Source: Planctomycetaceae bacterium | GTDB taxonomy: Bacteria > Planctomycetota > Planctomycetia > Planctomycetales > Planctomycetaceae | Assembly: GCA_021732845.1 (NCBI GenBank) | Contig: JAKFUF010000064.1 | Span: 1-59,343, forward strand | Direction: 5' to 3' | Length of the DNA: 59,343 nucleotides | Part shown: piece after piece, positions 20,846-29,864 of the stretch | How positions within the stretch are numbered: position 1 is the stretch's first letter | Layout of the letters: the number at the start of each line of letters is the position of its first letter | Made by a program: the position numbers and the translations under genes | The notes under the pieces: generated by a model | Told to the model about the DNA's origin: nothing | Database searches by the model: none | The model's input: only the letters and a program-made list of their open reading frames with translations

Positions 20846-23755
20846 TCATTTCAACCGGCTGGCGGCGGCTGGTTTGGCGGCGGGCTGAACGGGTGGCTGC
20901 CGGCGCTTTTTCACGGCGTCCAGCACTGCCAGCGCGTCGGGCTGGGCTGAATCGAGTTCCAGGGCATGCTGTGCCAGGAGTTCGGCGTCCTCCCAGCGCT
21001 CAAGTTCTTGGCTGAATTTGGCCGACCGGGCCAGTGCTGGCGGGTCGTCGGCGGAGACGGAAATCAAGGTCCACAAGTGTCGCAGCGCGTCCGCCCGGTT
21101 TTTCTGCTGGATCGCCGTGCGGATCGAACCGGTCAGCAGCCCCGGCTCGCGCGGGTGCAGCTCCAGCGAGGCACCATAGTGCCGCGCTGCGGCGGCCCAC
21201 TTCTGTTCGCCCTCCAGCAGCTTGCCGCGGACCTCCTGGAAGGAAGGCTGCTCTTCGACCGCCTCGTCCAGGGTGATCGCCTTCTCCAGCAGGGCATATC
21301 CGTCGGCAAACCGCTTCTGCCGGACGCGTAGTTCGGCCATGTAGATGCAGCCGGCCAGAGCCCACACGCCGTCGAATTTCTCCAGCCCCGCCATCAGCAC
21401 TTTTTCAGCGTCAGCGAATTGCTCGCGTTCGATCAGGTGCAGCCCATAGAGCATGGTGAACTTGCCCTCCTCCGGCCAGCGGCGGACGAGATCCCGATAG
21501 ATCTCGGTCTCTTGGGTCAGGGAGCTGGCAAAGATCAGCCTCAGCTCCTGCAGCGGGCGGTCGCCGGCGTGCTTGACCAGCGCCTTTTTGAGCGTGGCTT
21601 CGGCTTCGTCCTGCCTCTCCAGCGAAGCCAGGAGGTCCACCAGGGTGAGCCACGCCCGCGGGTCCTCGGGCCGGTCCTGCAGGTACGCCTGCAGCCGCTC
21701 CACATCTTCTTCGTCGTCGGTGCGGTAGATGTGCACCAGGTGCGAGACCATGCTGCCTGCCGCCTCATCGAATTTGCGGTACTCCGGCAGGTCGGCCTCG
21801 AGGATGTGCCGGTCCGTGAGCCGCACCGACCAGACGAGCACCGCGATGTGCGGGTCCTGGGCATTCAGCACGTCGAAGTCGAAGTGTCCCCATTTGGCAT
21901 CCAGATGCTGCGACAGGGGCAGCAGCCCGAACTGGTGCGTGGGCGGCAGTTTGATCCGCAGGGTGTCACGCATCTCGAACGGAACGGGCATGTCCAGGCC
22001 GGCCCGGCGGTCGGCGGCGGGGCGGTATGCCAACAACCGCTGCCAAAGCTGGACGGTCGCCATGCGGCCAACCCACTCCGCCTCCTTGGTGTCCTCGTGG
22101 AACAGTTCCCCCAGGTCGAGGGTAAAGCGCACGTCGATGGGCAGATCGGGGTCGGCCAGTTGCCGCTCGTCGATCAGCAGGTCGGTCAGTTGCACGGGTT
22201 CGTAGTAGTTCTCGAACTCTTTGAGAAACCGGTCGCGGCGGTTGCGGGCCGGCTTGCCGAGCCACCGGATGCGGAGGTCGGCGGCCGCCAGGCCGTGAAA
22301 GGTCTGGCGGACCTTCATCCGCGCCTTGGTGTCCGTGTCGACCGTCAGCTCGGCTTCGCAGACGATCCGGCAGTCCTCGGGCTTGAGTTCGGGAAGCAAC
22401 TCAAACCTGCCTCCCTGCTCATTGAAGATCAAGGCTGGCCGGCCCTGGCAGTCTTCACGCAACTGGTTCCAACCGCACCAGATTCCGGTGGGGTCGACCC
22501 AGTGCGATTTTCCGTCGACGGTGACGCGGAGGAAAATATGGTCGGCAATGGGCGAAGGAACTTCGGCCAGCATCTGTCCGCTGCCTTCGGCCAGCAGGAC
22601 GACGTACTCGACGGGGACGTTCAGTTCGCGGAGCATCACCGCCAGCAATTGGGTTTTGTCCTTGCAGTCGCCGAAGCGATTGGCCAGAACCTCTCCCGGC
22701 GGATGGGGACGGTTGCCGTATTCGCCATGCCCGCGCGACAGGTACCGCATGTCGCTGCGAACGAACCGGCAAAGTGCCCGCACCTGTTCGGTCAGTGTTG
22801 GCAGGCCCTTGGTCAATTTCTGAACAAGAGCGCGAATCTCCGGCGTGCAATCCGTTCGGCCCTTCCGCAGGGCGATCTCCCATTGAGCCACGGCGTCCCA
22901 CGAGTCGAAGGTGGAACAGGCCACACCGACTTGAAAATTCTCCCGCGTCACCTCGGGGTCTTCCAGCGGTGGCGGCAGGAGTTCGGTGGTGGACCAGGCA
23001 TAGGTGCGGGTGGTGGCCGTCTCGCTGATGTTGGCAATCAACGGTCGTCCAAAGGCCGCATGCCGCAGCGTACGGCCGTTGGGGATCGTCACCGACATGG
23101 CGGCTTGGTAGATGGGGTAGTCGCTCGAATCGCCCTGGGAGACGCTTTCGGCGTCGGTCTCATTGAAGACGTGATGGGCCACCCACTGGGGGGCGAACTC
23201 CGGGTCGCGCCCCTTCACGGTCCACTGCATTTCGAGGACATCGCCCACGGTGAGACCAGGGAAGGAAATGATCGCCTCCCGCGCCGTGGAATAAACCTGA
23301 TAGTCGGTGTTCATGTCCCGCAGATGGATGTGTTCGGGACGGATATCGATCGTTTCGCCACGCGCGGTATGGACCCGCGCCTCGTTGAGGATCAGCGTCT
23401 GAAATTCCGGCTGAAACAAAATGCGGCATTCGCCCTGCTCTTCGACGGCGGCCGCGTTGTTGAGCCTCACGAGCGTGTGGTAGACATCCTCGCTGGCCCC
23501 CGTGTCATCGACCCGGACGGTCACTCCCGAAAAGAGGCAGCAGGCGGCATACTCGGTGAGGTACTCTTTGGGCACGCTCTTCAGCATCTCTGGCCGATAG
23601 GCAAGGGCCTTGGGCTCTGCCGCGCCACGGGCCACCTTCCAGACAGCGCGCGTCTCCGCGGGCTTGGCGGGCGGCTTCTGTTGAGCCTGCGTGCCGGCCG
23701 CTGGCCAGGCACAAAACACCACTGCCAGCACGACCCTCCATGCCCACCCACGCAT
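20846..23755 (-). CDS. DUF3857 / transglutaminase-like / TPR exported protein
   Basis: The 969-residue protein starts with a signal peptide (MRGWAWRVVLAVVFCAWPAAGTQA). ATG 23755 was preferred to upstream starts because GGGAG precedes it by normal spacing and the signal peptide then starts at residue 1. Residues from about 70 to 290 resemble DUF3857, a domain that precedes transglutaminase-like folds. A transglutaminase core follows with Cys in FGDCKDKTQLL (about residue 363), His in DHIFLRVTVDG and Asp in WVDPTG, so the Cys-His-Asp triad is intact. The C-terminal third (about 700-950) is TPR-like helical repeats. The substrate is unknown; it probably acts in the periplasm or at the cell surface. 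No operon partner is evident. Confidence 0.85.
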   Translation of the reverse strand: MRGWAWRVVLAVVFCAWPAAGTQAQQKPPAKPAETRAVWKVARGAAEPKALAYRPEMLKSVPKEYLTEYAACCLFSGVTVRVDDTGASEDVYHTLVRLNNAAAVEEQGECRILFQPEFQTLILNEARVHTARGETIDIRPEHIHLRDMNTDYQVYSTAREAIISFPGLTVGDVLEMQWTVKGRDPEFAPQWVAHHVFNETDAESVSQGDSSDYPIYQAAMSVTIPNGRTLRHAAFGRPLIANISETATTRTYAWSTTELLPPPLEDPEVTRENFQVGVACSTFDSWDAVAQWEIALRKGRTDCTPEIRALVQKLTKGLPTLTEQVRALCRFVRSDMRYLSRGHGEYGNRPHPPGEVLANRFGDCKDKTQLLAVMLRELNVPVEYVVLLAEGSGQMLAEVPSPIADHIFLRVTVDGKSHWVDPTGIWCGWNQLREDCQGRPALIFNEQGGRFELLPELKPEDCRIVCEAELTVDTDTKARMKVRQTFHGLAAADLRIRWLGKPARNRRDRFLKEFENYYEPVQLTDLLIDERQLADPDLPIDVRFTLDLGELFHEDTKEAEWVGRMATVQLWQRLLAYRPAADRRAGLDMPVPFEMRDTLRIKLPPTHQFGLLPLSQHLDAKWGHFDFDVLNAQDPHIAVLVWSVRLTDRHILEADLPEYRKFDEAAGSMVSHLVHIYRTDDEEDVERLQAYLQDRPEDPRAWLTLVDLLASLERQDEAEATLKKALVKHAGDRPLQELRLIFASSLTQETEIYRDLVRRWPEEGKFTMLYGLHLIEREQFADAEKVLMAGLEKFDGVWALAGCIYMAELRVRQKRFADGYALLEKAITLDEAVEEQPSFQEVRGKLLEGEQKWAAAARHYGASLELHPREPGLLTGSIRTAIQQKNRADALRHLWTLISVSADDPPALARSAKFSQELERWEDAELLAQHALELDSAQPDALAVLDAVKKRRQPPVQPAAKPAAASRLK

Positions 23756-23917
23756 CACCGACTCCCGCGGCATTTGTTCCCGAAACTGTCCTTCACGCCG
23801 CTCCAAATATATCAGGCTGGGGAGAGTTCCCGTAGTCCGTTTTTTTGCGTGTCAGCGCCCAGGAGGGACCGGGCGGCAAGGGGAAAGCGACCGTCCATCG
23901 AAATGGTGACGATCACT

Positions 23918-24060
23918 TCAAGGCCACCGATTCCACCACAATCCAGCACTGCCCACCGGCCGCAGCGAGACCGCGCTCGCGGCTTCAAAAGTGAACTTGA
24001 AGGCGTTCGAGATCACGTTCAGGACGATCTTCTCCCACATTTCTGGATCATGCGCATCTG
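23918..24060 (-). pseudogene. Remnant of a sensor histidine kinase (HATPase N-box)
   Basis: The reverse strand encodes DPEMWEKIVLNVISNAFKF, which matches the N-box of many hybrid histidine kinases (WEKIVLNLLSNAFKFT). The following AVSLRPVG also fits, after which the frame loses similarity. No HisKA domain upstream and no G1/G2 boxes downstream are present, so this is a short decayed fragment, not a working gene. It lies between two intact genes transcribed on the same strand. Confidence 0.7.
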
Positions 24061-24077
24061 TCGGCTGCAATGCGCGG

Positions 24078-24632
24078 TCAGCGGGCGTCCTTGAGGTACT
24101 CAGCCGTGGAGGCAAGCTTCGCGTACCCAAAGCCCAAGGCGGCCATGAATGCCGCGTGGACATCGGCGGCGCTCACCACCGTGCCGTTGAACTCCTGGTC
24201 GCGCGTCGCGCAGGCGTCATGCACCACGACACACCGATAGCCCAGATCGCTGGCCGCCCGTGTTCCGGCATCCACGCACATGTGGCTCATCGCGCCGCAA
24301 ATGACGACTTCTTCAACCCCATGTTTGTCGAGGATCGCCTTGAGGTCGGTCTCCCGGAAGGAGTTGACGTGATGCTTGAGGACGACGGACTCGCCTTCGA
24401 GAGCGCGGACCTTCGCATGAATCTTCGCCCCCTCGGAGTTCGGGGTGAAAAACGGCGCCTCCGCGGATGGAAATTCGTGTCGCACGTGGACCACCAGATC
24501 CCCGGCGGCGCGGGCTGCCGCCAGCACGGCGGCGGCATTGTCCGCAGCCAGGTCCATCCCCTGCAGGGGCCACCGGCCGCCCGCAAAGTAATCGTTTTGG
24601 ACATCGATCAAAACCACGGCTCGGTTTGGCAT
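24078..24632 (-). CDS. Isochorismatase-family cysteine hydrolase
   Basis: This 184-residue alpha/beta hydrolase of the isochorismatase/nicotinamidase superfamily has the Asp of the triad in VVLIDVQNDYF near the N-terminus, a Lys in VVLKHHVNSF, and the catalytic Cys in CGAMSHMCVDAGTR. Start ATG 24632 has AGGGA upstream and gives the standard family N-terminus; an upstream in-frame extension has no similarity. The substrate cannot be read: such enzymes act on nicotinamide, N-carbamoyl compounds or isochorismate. It is a cytoplasmic enzyme with no obvious pathway partner nearby. Confidence 0.9.
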   Translation of the reverse strand: MPNRAVVLIDVQNDYFAGGRWPLQGMDLAADNAAAVLAAARAAGDLVVHVRHEFPSAEAPFFTPNSEGAKIHAKVRALEGESVVLKHHVNSFRETDLKAILDKHGVEEVVICGAMSHMCVDAGTRAASDLGYRCVVVHDACATRDQEFNGTVVSAADVHAAFMAALGFGYAKLASTAEYLKDAR

Positions 24633-24887
24633 TGTGTCTTCCCTGGAACGCGGGCCTCGTGGGCTGGCTGGCGGTGCGAAGCGCGAATTTCGGATGGATA
24701 TGAAGATTTTCGATTGTCGTGAAAGCGCTGCATCAGAAGCTGAATGTAGGCGATTGCCGTGCCAACCGACAATCGGCTGCACGTTTCCGCTCATTGACAA
24801 AGCGTGACATTTTCTCAAGTCGATCGTCAGGGAGGCCGATCAACAGAATTGGCGAACCCCTGCTTGGTAACTTGCGAATTGAATGGC

Positions 24888-25847
24888 ATGAGTCCGCCCG
24901 TTGCCCTTGATGACTCCTACATCCCGGTGGCGGTGGCAACGCTCATTCCCGCCACCGCCACGCCGTTTTCCCTCTTCCTGCGGGATGATGCGCGCTATCG
25001 CCTGTTCCGCGACGCGAATTTCCCTTTCGATGTCGAGGATCGCGACCGGCTGCTGCAAAATGGCGTCACGCGCTTGTATGTGACGAACGGAAATCTGGAC
25101 CGGTACAAGTCCTACCTGCGGACGCAGTTGGACGGTCTTCTGGCCGATGAGACCTTGCCGCCCTGCGAGCGCCTGGGCGGGCTCAACGAGGTCGTGCGGA
25201 ATGTGCTCCAGGAGGATTTTGCCTGCGGCGACTCCGCCCGGATCGTGAACTCGGCCAAGACTCTGGCGGAGCAGACGGTGCAGGCCATCTGCAACACCGA
25301 CGCGGTCGCCAGCGACCTCTTCAGCGTCATGCATCACGACTACCAGACATTCACCCACTCGGCGAATGTCACCTACCTCAGCGTTTTTCTGGCTTCGCAA
25401 CTGGGGTTGGCCGTGGACGACCTGCCGCAGATCGCGGCCGGCGCGCTGTTGCATGATCTCGGCAAGCTGCAGATCTCCGACCGTATTCTGAACAAGAACG
25501 GCTCTTTGGATGTGTCGGAGCTGGCCGTGATCAAACGGCACCCGACCGCCGGCTTTGAGGTGCTCTGCAAACGGTCGGATCTGTCTTGGGGCCAGTTGAT
25601 GATGGTGTATCAGCACCACGAGGACTGGCAGGGAGGCGGATATCCGGTGGGAAGCGTGGGGGCCGAAATCCATCTTTGGGCGCGAATCTGCACGGTCGCC
25701 GATGTTTTTGAGGCGTTGACGGCGAATCGCCCCTACCGGAAGGGAATGCCACGGTCTGAAGCCCTTGGCCTCATGCGGGGCCGGATGAAGGACAGATTTG
25801 AACCGGAAATTCTGCAATGCTTCCACACGGCGATTCAACCCAGTTGA
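24888..25847 (+). CDS. HD-GYP domain c-di-GMP phosphodiesterase
   Basis: This 319-residue protein has a short N-terminal domain (about 1-110) and a C-terminal HD-GYP domain. Motifs are complete: THSANVTYLS, LLHDLGKLQIS with the HD pair and Lys, IKRHPTAGFE, QHHEDWQGGGYP with both histidines, and VADVFEALTANRPYRKG. These are the metal ligands and GYP signature of active c-di-GMP hydrolases. ATG 24888 was chosen instead of GTG 24804 because the extension lacks similarity. Its last 31 bases overlap the start of a PilZ-domain gene, so the two are probably translationally coupled. There is no receiver domain, so the input signal is unknown. Confidence 0.9.
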   Translation: MSPPVALDDSYIPVAVATLIPATATPFSLFLRDDARYRLFRDANFPFDVEDRDRLLQNGVTRLYVTNGNLDRYKSYLRTQLDGLLADETLPPCERLGGLNEVVRNVLQEDFACGDSARIVNSAKTLAEQTVQAICNTDAVASDLFSVMHHDYQTFTHSANVTYLSVFLASQLGLAVDDLPQIAAGALLHDLGKLQISDRILNKNGSLDVSELAVIKRHPTAGFEVLCKRSDLSWGQLMMVYQHHEDWQGGGYPVGSVGAEIHLWARICTVADVFEALTANRPYRKGMPRSEALGLMRGRMKDRFEPEILQCFHTAIQPS

Positions 25848-26209
25848 CGCGACTGCTGCAGACCCTTCCCTGCCGCGTGGCGATTCCGGACTGGTATCTG
25901 GCCTTGGTGGGGCGCGGAACCAACCCGTCACGGACACTGCCCGACGAGCGGCGGCGGTTCACGCGGTTCAATTTTCCCGTCAAGGCGGTCATGACCTGTG
26001 GTGGGAATCTGCCGGCGCTTCCGCGGACGACCGAGCCGCACGTGGTTTTGTGCAAGGACCTCAGCCGCAGCGGAATCTGCCTGCTGCACGCGGAACAACT
26101 GTACCCAGGGGAGGAAATTCTGCTCTGGCTGGCGACCGGCCGCAAAAAATACACGGTGCGCCGCTGCCGCAGGCACCAGCCGCAGTGCTTCGAAATCGGG
26201 GTCCAATAA
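25817..26209 (+). CDS. PilZ-domain c-di-GMP receptor
   Basis: The 130-residue protein carries a PilZ domain: the RRRFTR motif (RxxxR type) at about residues 45-50 and DLSRSGICLL (DxSxxG) about 36 residues later, the two parts of the c-di-GMP binding site. It overlaps the end of the HD-GYP gene by 31 bases in a different frame. The pair therefore combines a c-di-GMP hydrolase with a c-di-GMP sensor. The short N-terminal extension (about 40 residues) is not recognised. A link to the pilus machinery at the left of the window is plausible, since PilZ proteins and MshEN domains both respond to c-di-GMP, but it is inference. Confidence 0.88.
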   Translation: MLPHGDSTQLTRLLQTLPCRVAIPDWYLALVGRGTNPSRTLPDERRRFTRFNFPVKAVMTCGGNLPALPRTTEPHVVLCKDLSRSGICLLHAEQLYPGEEILLWLATGRKKYTVRRCRRHQPQCFEIGVQ

Positions 26210-26582
26210 AGACCATGGCTCCCTTTTGAGTCATTGTCATCGCTGTCGGACAAGATTTCAGGAACCGTTCGCAGCCGATGCAAAAACTGTGGCCATTTTG
26301 CGAGCAACCAATCCTGGCAGCAAATTCTCCCGTAGGCATCGCCGAAACTTGCCACCTCGTTGTCGTGACTCGTCCGAAACAAATCACTTTTGTCGAGAAC
26401 CTGTCCCGCCGAAATTCAAACCGCCATCATCCGGATGAAGTGCTTTCGGCCGCGCTCCGGGGCTGTGCCGCGCTTCCGTGACGCCGCCGCGGGCTTCGAC
26501 TATCATCGGTTTGCCGGCTTGTCATTGGACGGGAGCCGGCCTGCGGTCACACACTTTGGATCCATCACGGCGGAGCGGCGGC
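26210..26582. other. Intergenic gap, nothing recognised
   Basis: I see no supported gene, repeat or terminator in these 373 bases between the PilZ gene and the M28 peptidase; the promoter of the latter should lie here. Confidence 0.4.
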
Positions 26583-28610
26583 ATGATTCAAACTCGACGG
26601 ATCTTCGGCGGGGTCGTCTGTTTATTGGCAGCGTGTGCGACGTTGGCGTTGGCACTGCCGGGCCGCGCAGGCGATGCGGCGACCGAAGCCACGGCGGCTC
26701 AGGGACGGCTGTCGGACGATCTCAAGTATCTCGCCAGCGACGAGCTGGAAGGCCGCGGTGTGGGCACCAAGGGGCTCGACTTGGCGGCCGACTACATCCG
26801 TGACCAGTTCGCCAAGGCCGGGTTGGATGTCACACGAGTCAATGGCGGGGCCTTCCAACCACTGACGATGACGATCGGCTCTTCGCTGGGCACTCCCAAC
26901 CAGCTTGTGTTCAACGGTCCCGAGGGCAAAAAGATTGAACTGGCGCTCTCCAAGGAATTCACGCCGTTGTCCTTTGGCGGCAGTGGAGCCATCAGCGGTG
27001 AACTTGTGTTTGGCGGCTATGGCATCAGCGCGTCCAAGGAGAATTACGACGACTTCGCGAACATCGACATCAAGGGCAAGGTGGTGGTCCTGATGCGCCG
27101 CGTGCCGCAGCAGGCGAATCCTGACGGGCCATTCAGCGGCCACAAGGGCGGTGCCCACGAGGCATTGTTGTCCAAGGTCAGTAATGCGATGGGCCGTGAC
27201 GCGGCGGCGGTCATTTTTGTCAGCGACCCCTACTCGGCACGCAACGAAGTCGCCGAGGCTCAAAAAATGGCCGGCAAGCTCGCAGAGGCTGCGGCTGCTG
27301 CAACGGAGGAATTTTTGGCGGTGGATCCCGCCGATGCCGCAAAGGTCGAAGAGGCACGAAAGAAACTCAAGGAAGAGCTGGCCAAGTACAAGACCGCCAA
27401 GGGGCATGTCGACCAGGGCGAATCGGACACACTGCTCGCCTTCAACTATGGCGGCAACGACTCCATGCGATCGGCCCCGATTCTGCACATCACGCGAGCT
27501 GCGTGCGATCAGTTGCTGAAAGCCTCCCTGAACAAGACGCTCACGCAAATCGAAGCTGACATCAACAAGGATTTCAAACCGCAGTCGGCAGTCCTCACTG
27601 GTTGGACGGCCAGCGGACAAACCACGATCGAACGTGAGAAAGTCGAAGTTAAGAACGTCATTGGCGTTCTCGAAGGTGAGGGGCCGTTGAAGGATGAGAC
27701 GATCGTCATCGGTGCCCACTACGACCACGTGGGCCGTGGCGGCGCGGGCTCGCTGGCTCCCGGCTCGAAGGAAATTCACAACGGAGCCGACGACAACGCC
27801 TCGGGAACCGTCACCCTGCTGGAACTCGCCCGCCGCTTTGGAGCCTTGAAGGGAAAGCTGCCACGTCGGCTGGTCTTCATCGCCTTCACTGGTGAGGAGC
27901 GCGGCCTGATCGGTTCGGCCCACTACGTCCGGGAACCGGTGTTCCCGCTCGACAAGACCGTGGCCATGATCAACATGGACATGGTCGGCCGGCTGCTGGA
28001 CGACAAGCTGACCGTCTTCGGGACGGGAACATCGCCAGGCTTCAAGGATCTCGTGGAAAAACTGGGCAAAGAAGCCAGTTTCACGGTCATCTCCAAACCT
28101 GAAGGCTTCGGACCGAGCGACCACTCCTCCTTCTACAAAATGAAGATCCCCGTGCTGCATCTGTTCACCGGCACCCACACCGACTACCACCGTCCCGGTG
28201 ATGACTGGGAAAAGGTGAACTTCCCTGGGATGCAGCGGATTACCGATCTGATCGAACGTCTGACAAACGACGTGCTCAACGGCCCTGAACGTCCGGCTTA
28301 TGTCGCCGTTCAAGGCCAGGCTCAAATTGAACGCTCGGGCAGCCGGCCCTACTTCGGCAGCATTCCCGACTTCGGCACCGACAAGCCGGGCTATGCGCTT
28401 GGCGGCGTGGCTGGCGGCAGCCCCGCCGAGAAGGCGGGGCTGAAGGCCGGCGACCGGATCATTTCGCTGGGAATGACCAAGATCGAGAACCTGGAAGATT
28501 TCGACCTCGCCCTCCGCCGCTTCTCGGCGGGAGACACGATCGATGTGACCGTGATGCGCGGCAACGACAAGGTGACCGTGAAGCTCACGCTGGACAAGCC
28601 ACGGGGTTGA
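26583..28610 (+). CDS. Exported M28 family aminopeptidase with PA and PDZ domains
   Basis: The 675-residue protein has a signal peptide (MIQTRRIFGGVVCLLAACATLALA). A PA-like inserted domain spans about residues 130-340. The M28 zinc peptidase catalytic domain contains GAHYDHVG (zinc His, about residue 379), HNGADDNASGT (bridging Asp), FTGEERGLIGS (catalytic and zinc Glu), MINMDMVGRL and GPSDHSSFY (zinc His). A C-terminal PDZ domain (about 590-670) has AGGSPAEKAGLKAGDRI. All five metal ligands appear present. ATG 26583 has GGAG upstream and begins the signal peptide; an earlier in-frame start at 26478 would bury it. It should degrade peptides outside the cytoplasm. The PA domain carries a Lys/Glu/Ala-rich helical insertion. 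Confidence 0.92.
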   Translation: MIQTRRIFGGVVCLLAACATLALALPGRAGDAATEATAAQGRLSDDLKYLASDELEGRGVGTKGLDLAADYIRDQFAKAGLDVTRVNGGAFQPLTMTIGSSLGTPNQLVFNGPEGKKIELALSKEFTPLSFGGSGAISGELVFGGYGISASKENYDDFANIDIKGKVVVLMRRVPQQANPDGPFSGHKGGAHEALLSKVSNAMGRDAAAVIFVSDPYSARNEVAEAQKMAGKLAEAAAAATEEFLAVDPADAAKVEEARKKLKEELAKYKTAKGHVDQGESDTLLAFNYGGNDSMRSAPILHITRAACDQLLKASLNKTLTQIEADINKDFKPQSAVLTGWTASGQTTIEREKVEVKNVIGVLEGEGPLKDETIVIGAHYDHVGRGGAGSLAPGSKEIHNGADDNASGTVTLLELARRFGALKGKLPRRLVFIAFTGEERGLIGSAHYVREPVFPLDKTVAMINMDMVGRLLDDKLTVFGTGTSPGFKDLVEKLGKEASFTVISKPEGFGPSDHSSFYKMKIPVLHLFTGTHTDYHRPGDDWEKVNFPGMQRITDLIERLTNDVLNGPERPAYVAVQGQAQIERSGSRPYFGSIPDFGTDKPGYALGGVAGGSPAEKAGLKAGDRIISLGMTKIENLEDFDLALRRFSAGDTIDVTVMRGNDKVTVKLTLDKPRG

Positions 28611-28650
28611 TCGGCACAGCAAAATCTCAAGGGACACGGACTCTCGGACC

Positions 28651-29001
28651 ATGGCTGCCGCACAGTGCCCCGTCTGTTTCACGCCCCTTGAGATTCGAAC
28701 TGTTACGCCGTGCTTGGTGTGTGGTGCGAACGACGAACACCCGCTCATGGCGAAGTACCAAGCGTTTCGACTTCCCAACGAAGAGTTGATCGTCCTGTGC
28801 AAAGGCTGCCAGTTGGAGGAGTTCATGGTTCCGGGAGGCTGGGGCTTTCAGATGTTTCCTGAGGAGCAGTTTCCTCTCGACGCCTTAAGCCCCATTCCGG
28901 AGCAGGTCGCAATTGAACCAGCAACCGACAAATATTGTCCGGAATGCAAGCTGCGGTACAGTTTTCTCAAAATCCTAGCGGAGTCTGGCATCTCGGGCTG
29001 A
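28651..29001 (+). CDS. Hypothetical protein with four CxxC zinc-ribbon knuckles
   Basis: The 116-residue protein has CPVC (residues 6-9), CLVC, CKGC and CPEC, which can form two zinc ribbons. The central part carries hydrophobic and aromatic residues (PGGWGFQMFPEEQFPLD) and there is no signal peptide. No enzymatic motif is seen. It starts 40 bases after the M28 peptidase on the same strand, so co-transcription is possible. I do not recognise the family. Confidence 0.7.
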   Translation: MAAAQCPVCFTPLEIRTVTPCLVCGANDEHPLMAKYQAFRLPNEELIVLCKGCQLEEFMVPGGWGFQMFPEEQFPLDALSPIPEQVAIEPATDKYCPECKLRYSFLKILAESGISG

Positions 29002-29076
29002 GATCAATCTACAAAACTGGCGCGGCGAATTTTATGGAGCGAAGCGGCAAACGTGGAGCTAACGCGATCGTGACAC

Positions 29077-29274
29077 ATGGCCGACATCCTCGAAGCCCTG
29101 GCGCGAGCTATATTTGGAATCATTCTCGAATGTGTCTTGCAAGGCACGGGCCACATCATCCTTCGACTGTTCTTCGGTCCGGCAGACAGAGACTCAAACA
29201 GTGAAGTATTGGTGGGGTTGCTGTTTTGGGTCGGTATGGTGGCACTGATCATCACGATTGCCATTTGCTGGTGA
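29077..29274 (+). CDS. Small membrane protein, hypothetical
   Basis: The 65-residue product has an amphipathic N-terminal helix with a hydrophobic stretch (IFGIILECVLQGTGHIILRL), a short polar loop (GPADRDSNSE) and a strong C-terminal membrane segment (VGLLFWVGMVALIITIAICW). No ribosome binding site is strong. Its compositional profile is typical of a real small membrane protein, but no homolog is recognised. Confidence 0.5.
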   Translation: MADILEALARAIFGIILECVLQGTGHIILRLFFGPADRDSNSEVLVGLLFWVGMVALIITIAICW

Positions 29275-29369
29275 AGAGACCGGGAGTTGACGGGGACAAC
29301 AAAGCGGCCGTCGCTTCGTGCCTGGCCGCTTCGCAGACACAGGCCGTTCAGTCAAAGAAAGCATTTACG

Positions 29370-29852
29370 ATGATCGCCGGCACGGTACTCGCCGAGATGC
29401 TGCGAGAAATGGGGATCACCCACGTGGTGTGGCTGCCCGACAGCACTCTGGGTCAATGGGAAACCGCGCTCGATTCAGCGGCGGAATTCAAGCTCATCCG
29501 CGTGGCTCGCGAGGCGGAAGCATGGGCAGTGGCTAGCGGGCTGTTTCTCGGCGGAGCCCGGCCGCTGGTCATCATGCAGTGTACAGGATTGTTCGACTCG
29601 GGCGACTCGCTGCGGAACGCAACGATCGACTACGAACTGCCGCTGTTCGCCATCATCGGCCAGCGCAACGGCTTCAACCCGGAAGTCCGCGACTCCGCAC
29701 GCGACTATGCCGAGCCACTGCTCCGCGCATGGGGCCTGTCCTACCGCACCATCGCGCGGCCCGACCAGCTCAGCGAACTGTCGACCCACTACAAGGCTTG
29801 TCAGGCCACGCGCCGCCCCGGTGCGATTTTGCTGGTTGAAGGCGGCGCGTGA
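29370..29852 (+). CDS. Single-domain ThDP-binding (Pyr domain) protein, sulfopyruvate/phosphonopyruvate decarboxylase alpha-like
   Basis: The 160-residue protein corresponds to the N-terminal pyrimidine-binding domain of thiamine diphosphate enzymes. It contains GITHVVWLPDS, the activating-Glu region VAREAEAWAVASGLFLGG, and QCTGLFDSGDSLRN. These are features of sulfopyruvate decarboxylase alpha (ComD) and phosphonopyruvate decarboxylase. Those enzymes need a separate beta subunit or a C-terminal PP domain with GDG...N, which is not encoded nearby: the next gene is a convergent oxidoreductase 12 bases away. ATG 29370 gives the family N-terminus. Possible roles are an orphan alpha subunit with a partner elsewhere, or a remnant of a split enzyme. 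Confidence 0.75.
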   Translation: MIAGTVLAEMLREMGITHVVWLPDSTLGQWETALDSAAEFKLIRVAREAEAWAVASGLFLGGARPLVIMQCTGLFDSGDSLRNATIDYELPLFAIIGQRNGFNPEVRDSARDYAEPLLRAWGLSYRTIARPDQLSELSTHYKACQATRRPGAILLVEGGA

Positions 29853-29864
29853 TCTCTCCTGACA

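Noticed and set aside
21419-24094. An 891-residue open frame on the plus strand
   Set aside because: It lies opposite the DUF3857/transglutaminase gene, whose catalytic motifs are intact; it has no recognisable domain and reflects GC-rich third positions.
24888-25847. Reading the HD-GYP gene as a two-component response regulator
   Set aside because: The N-terminal domain lacks the Asp/Lys pattern of a receiver domain, and the nearby kinase is only a decayed fragment.
26622-28826. A 734-residue open frame on the minus strand
   Set aside because: It is antisense to the M28 peptidase with all metal ligands; no homology is visible.
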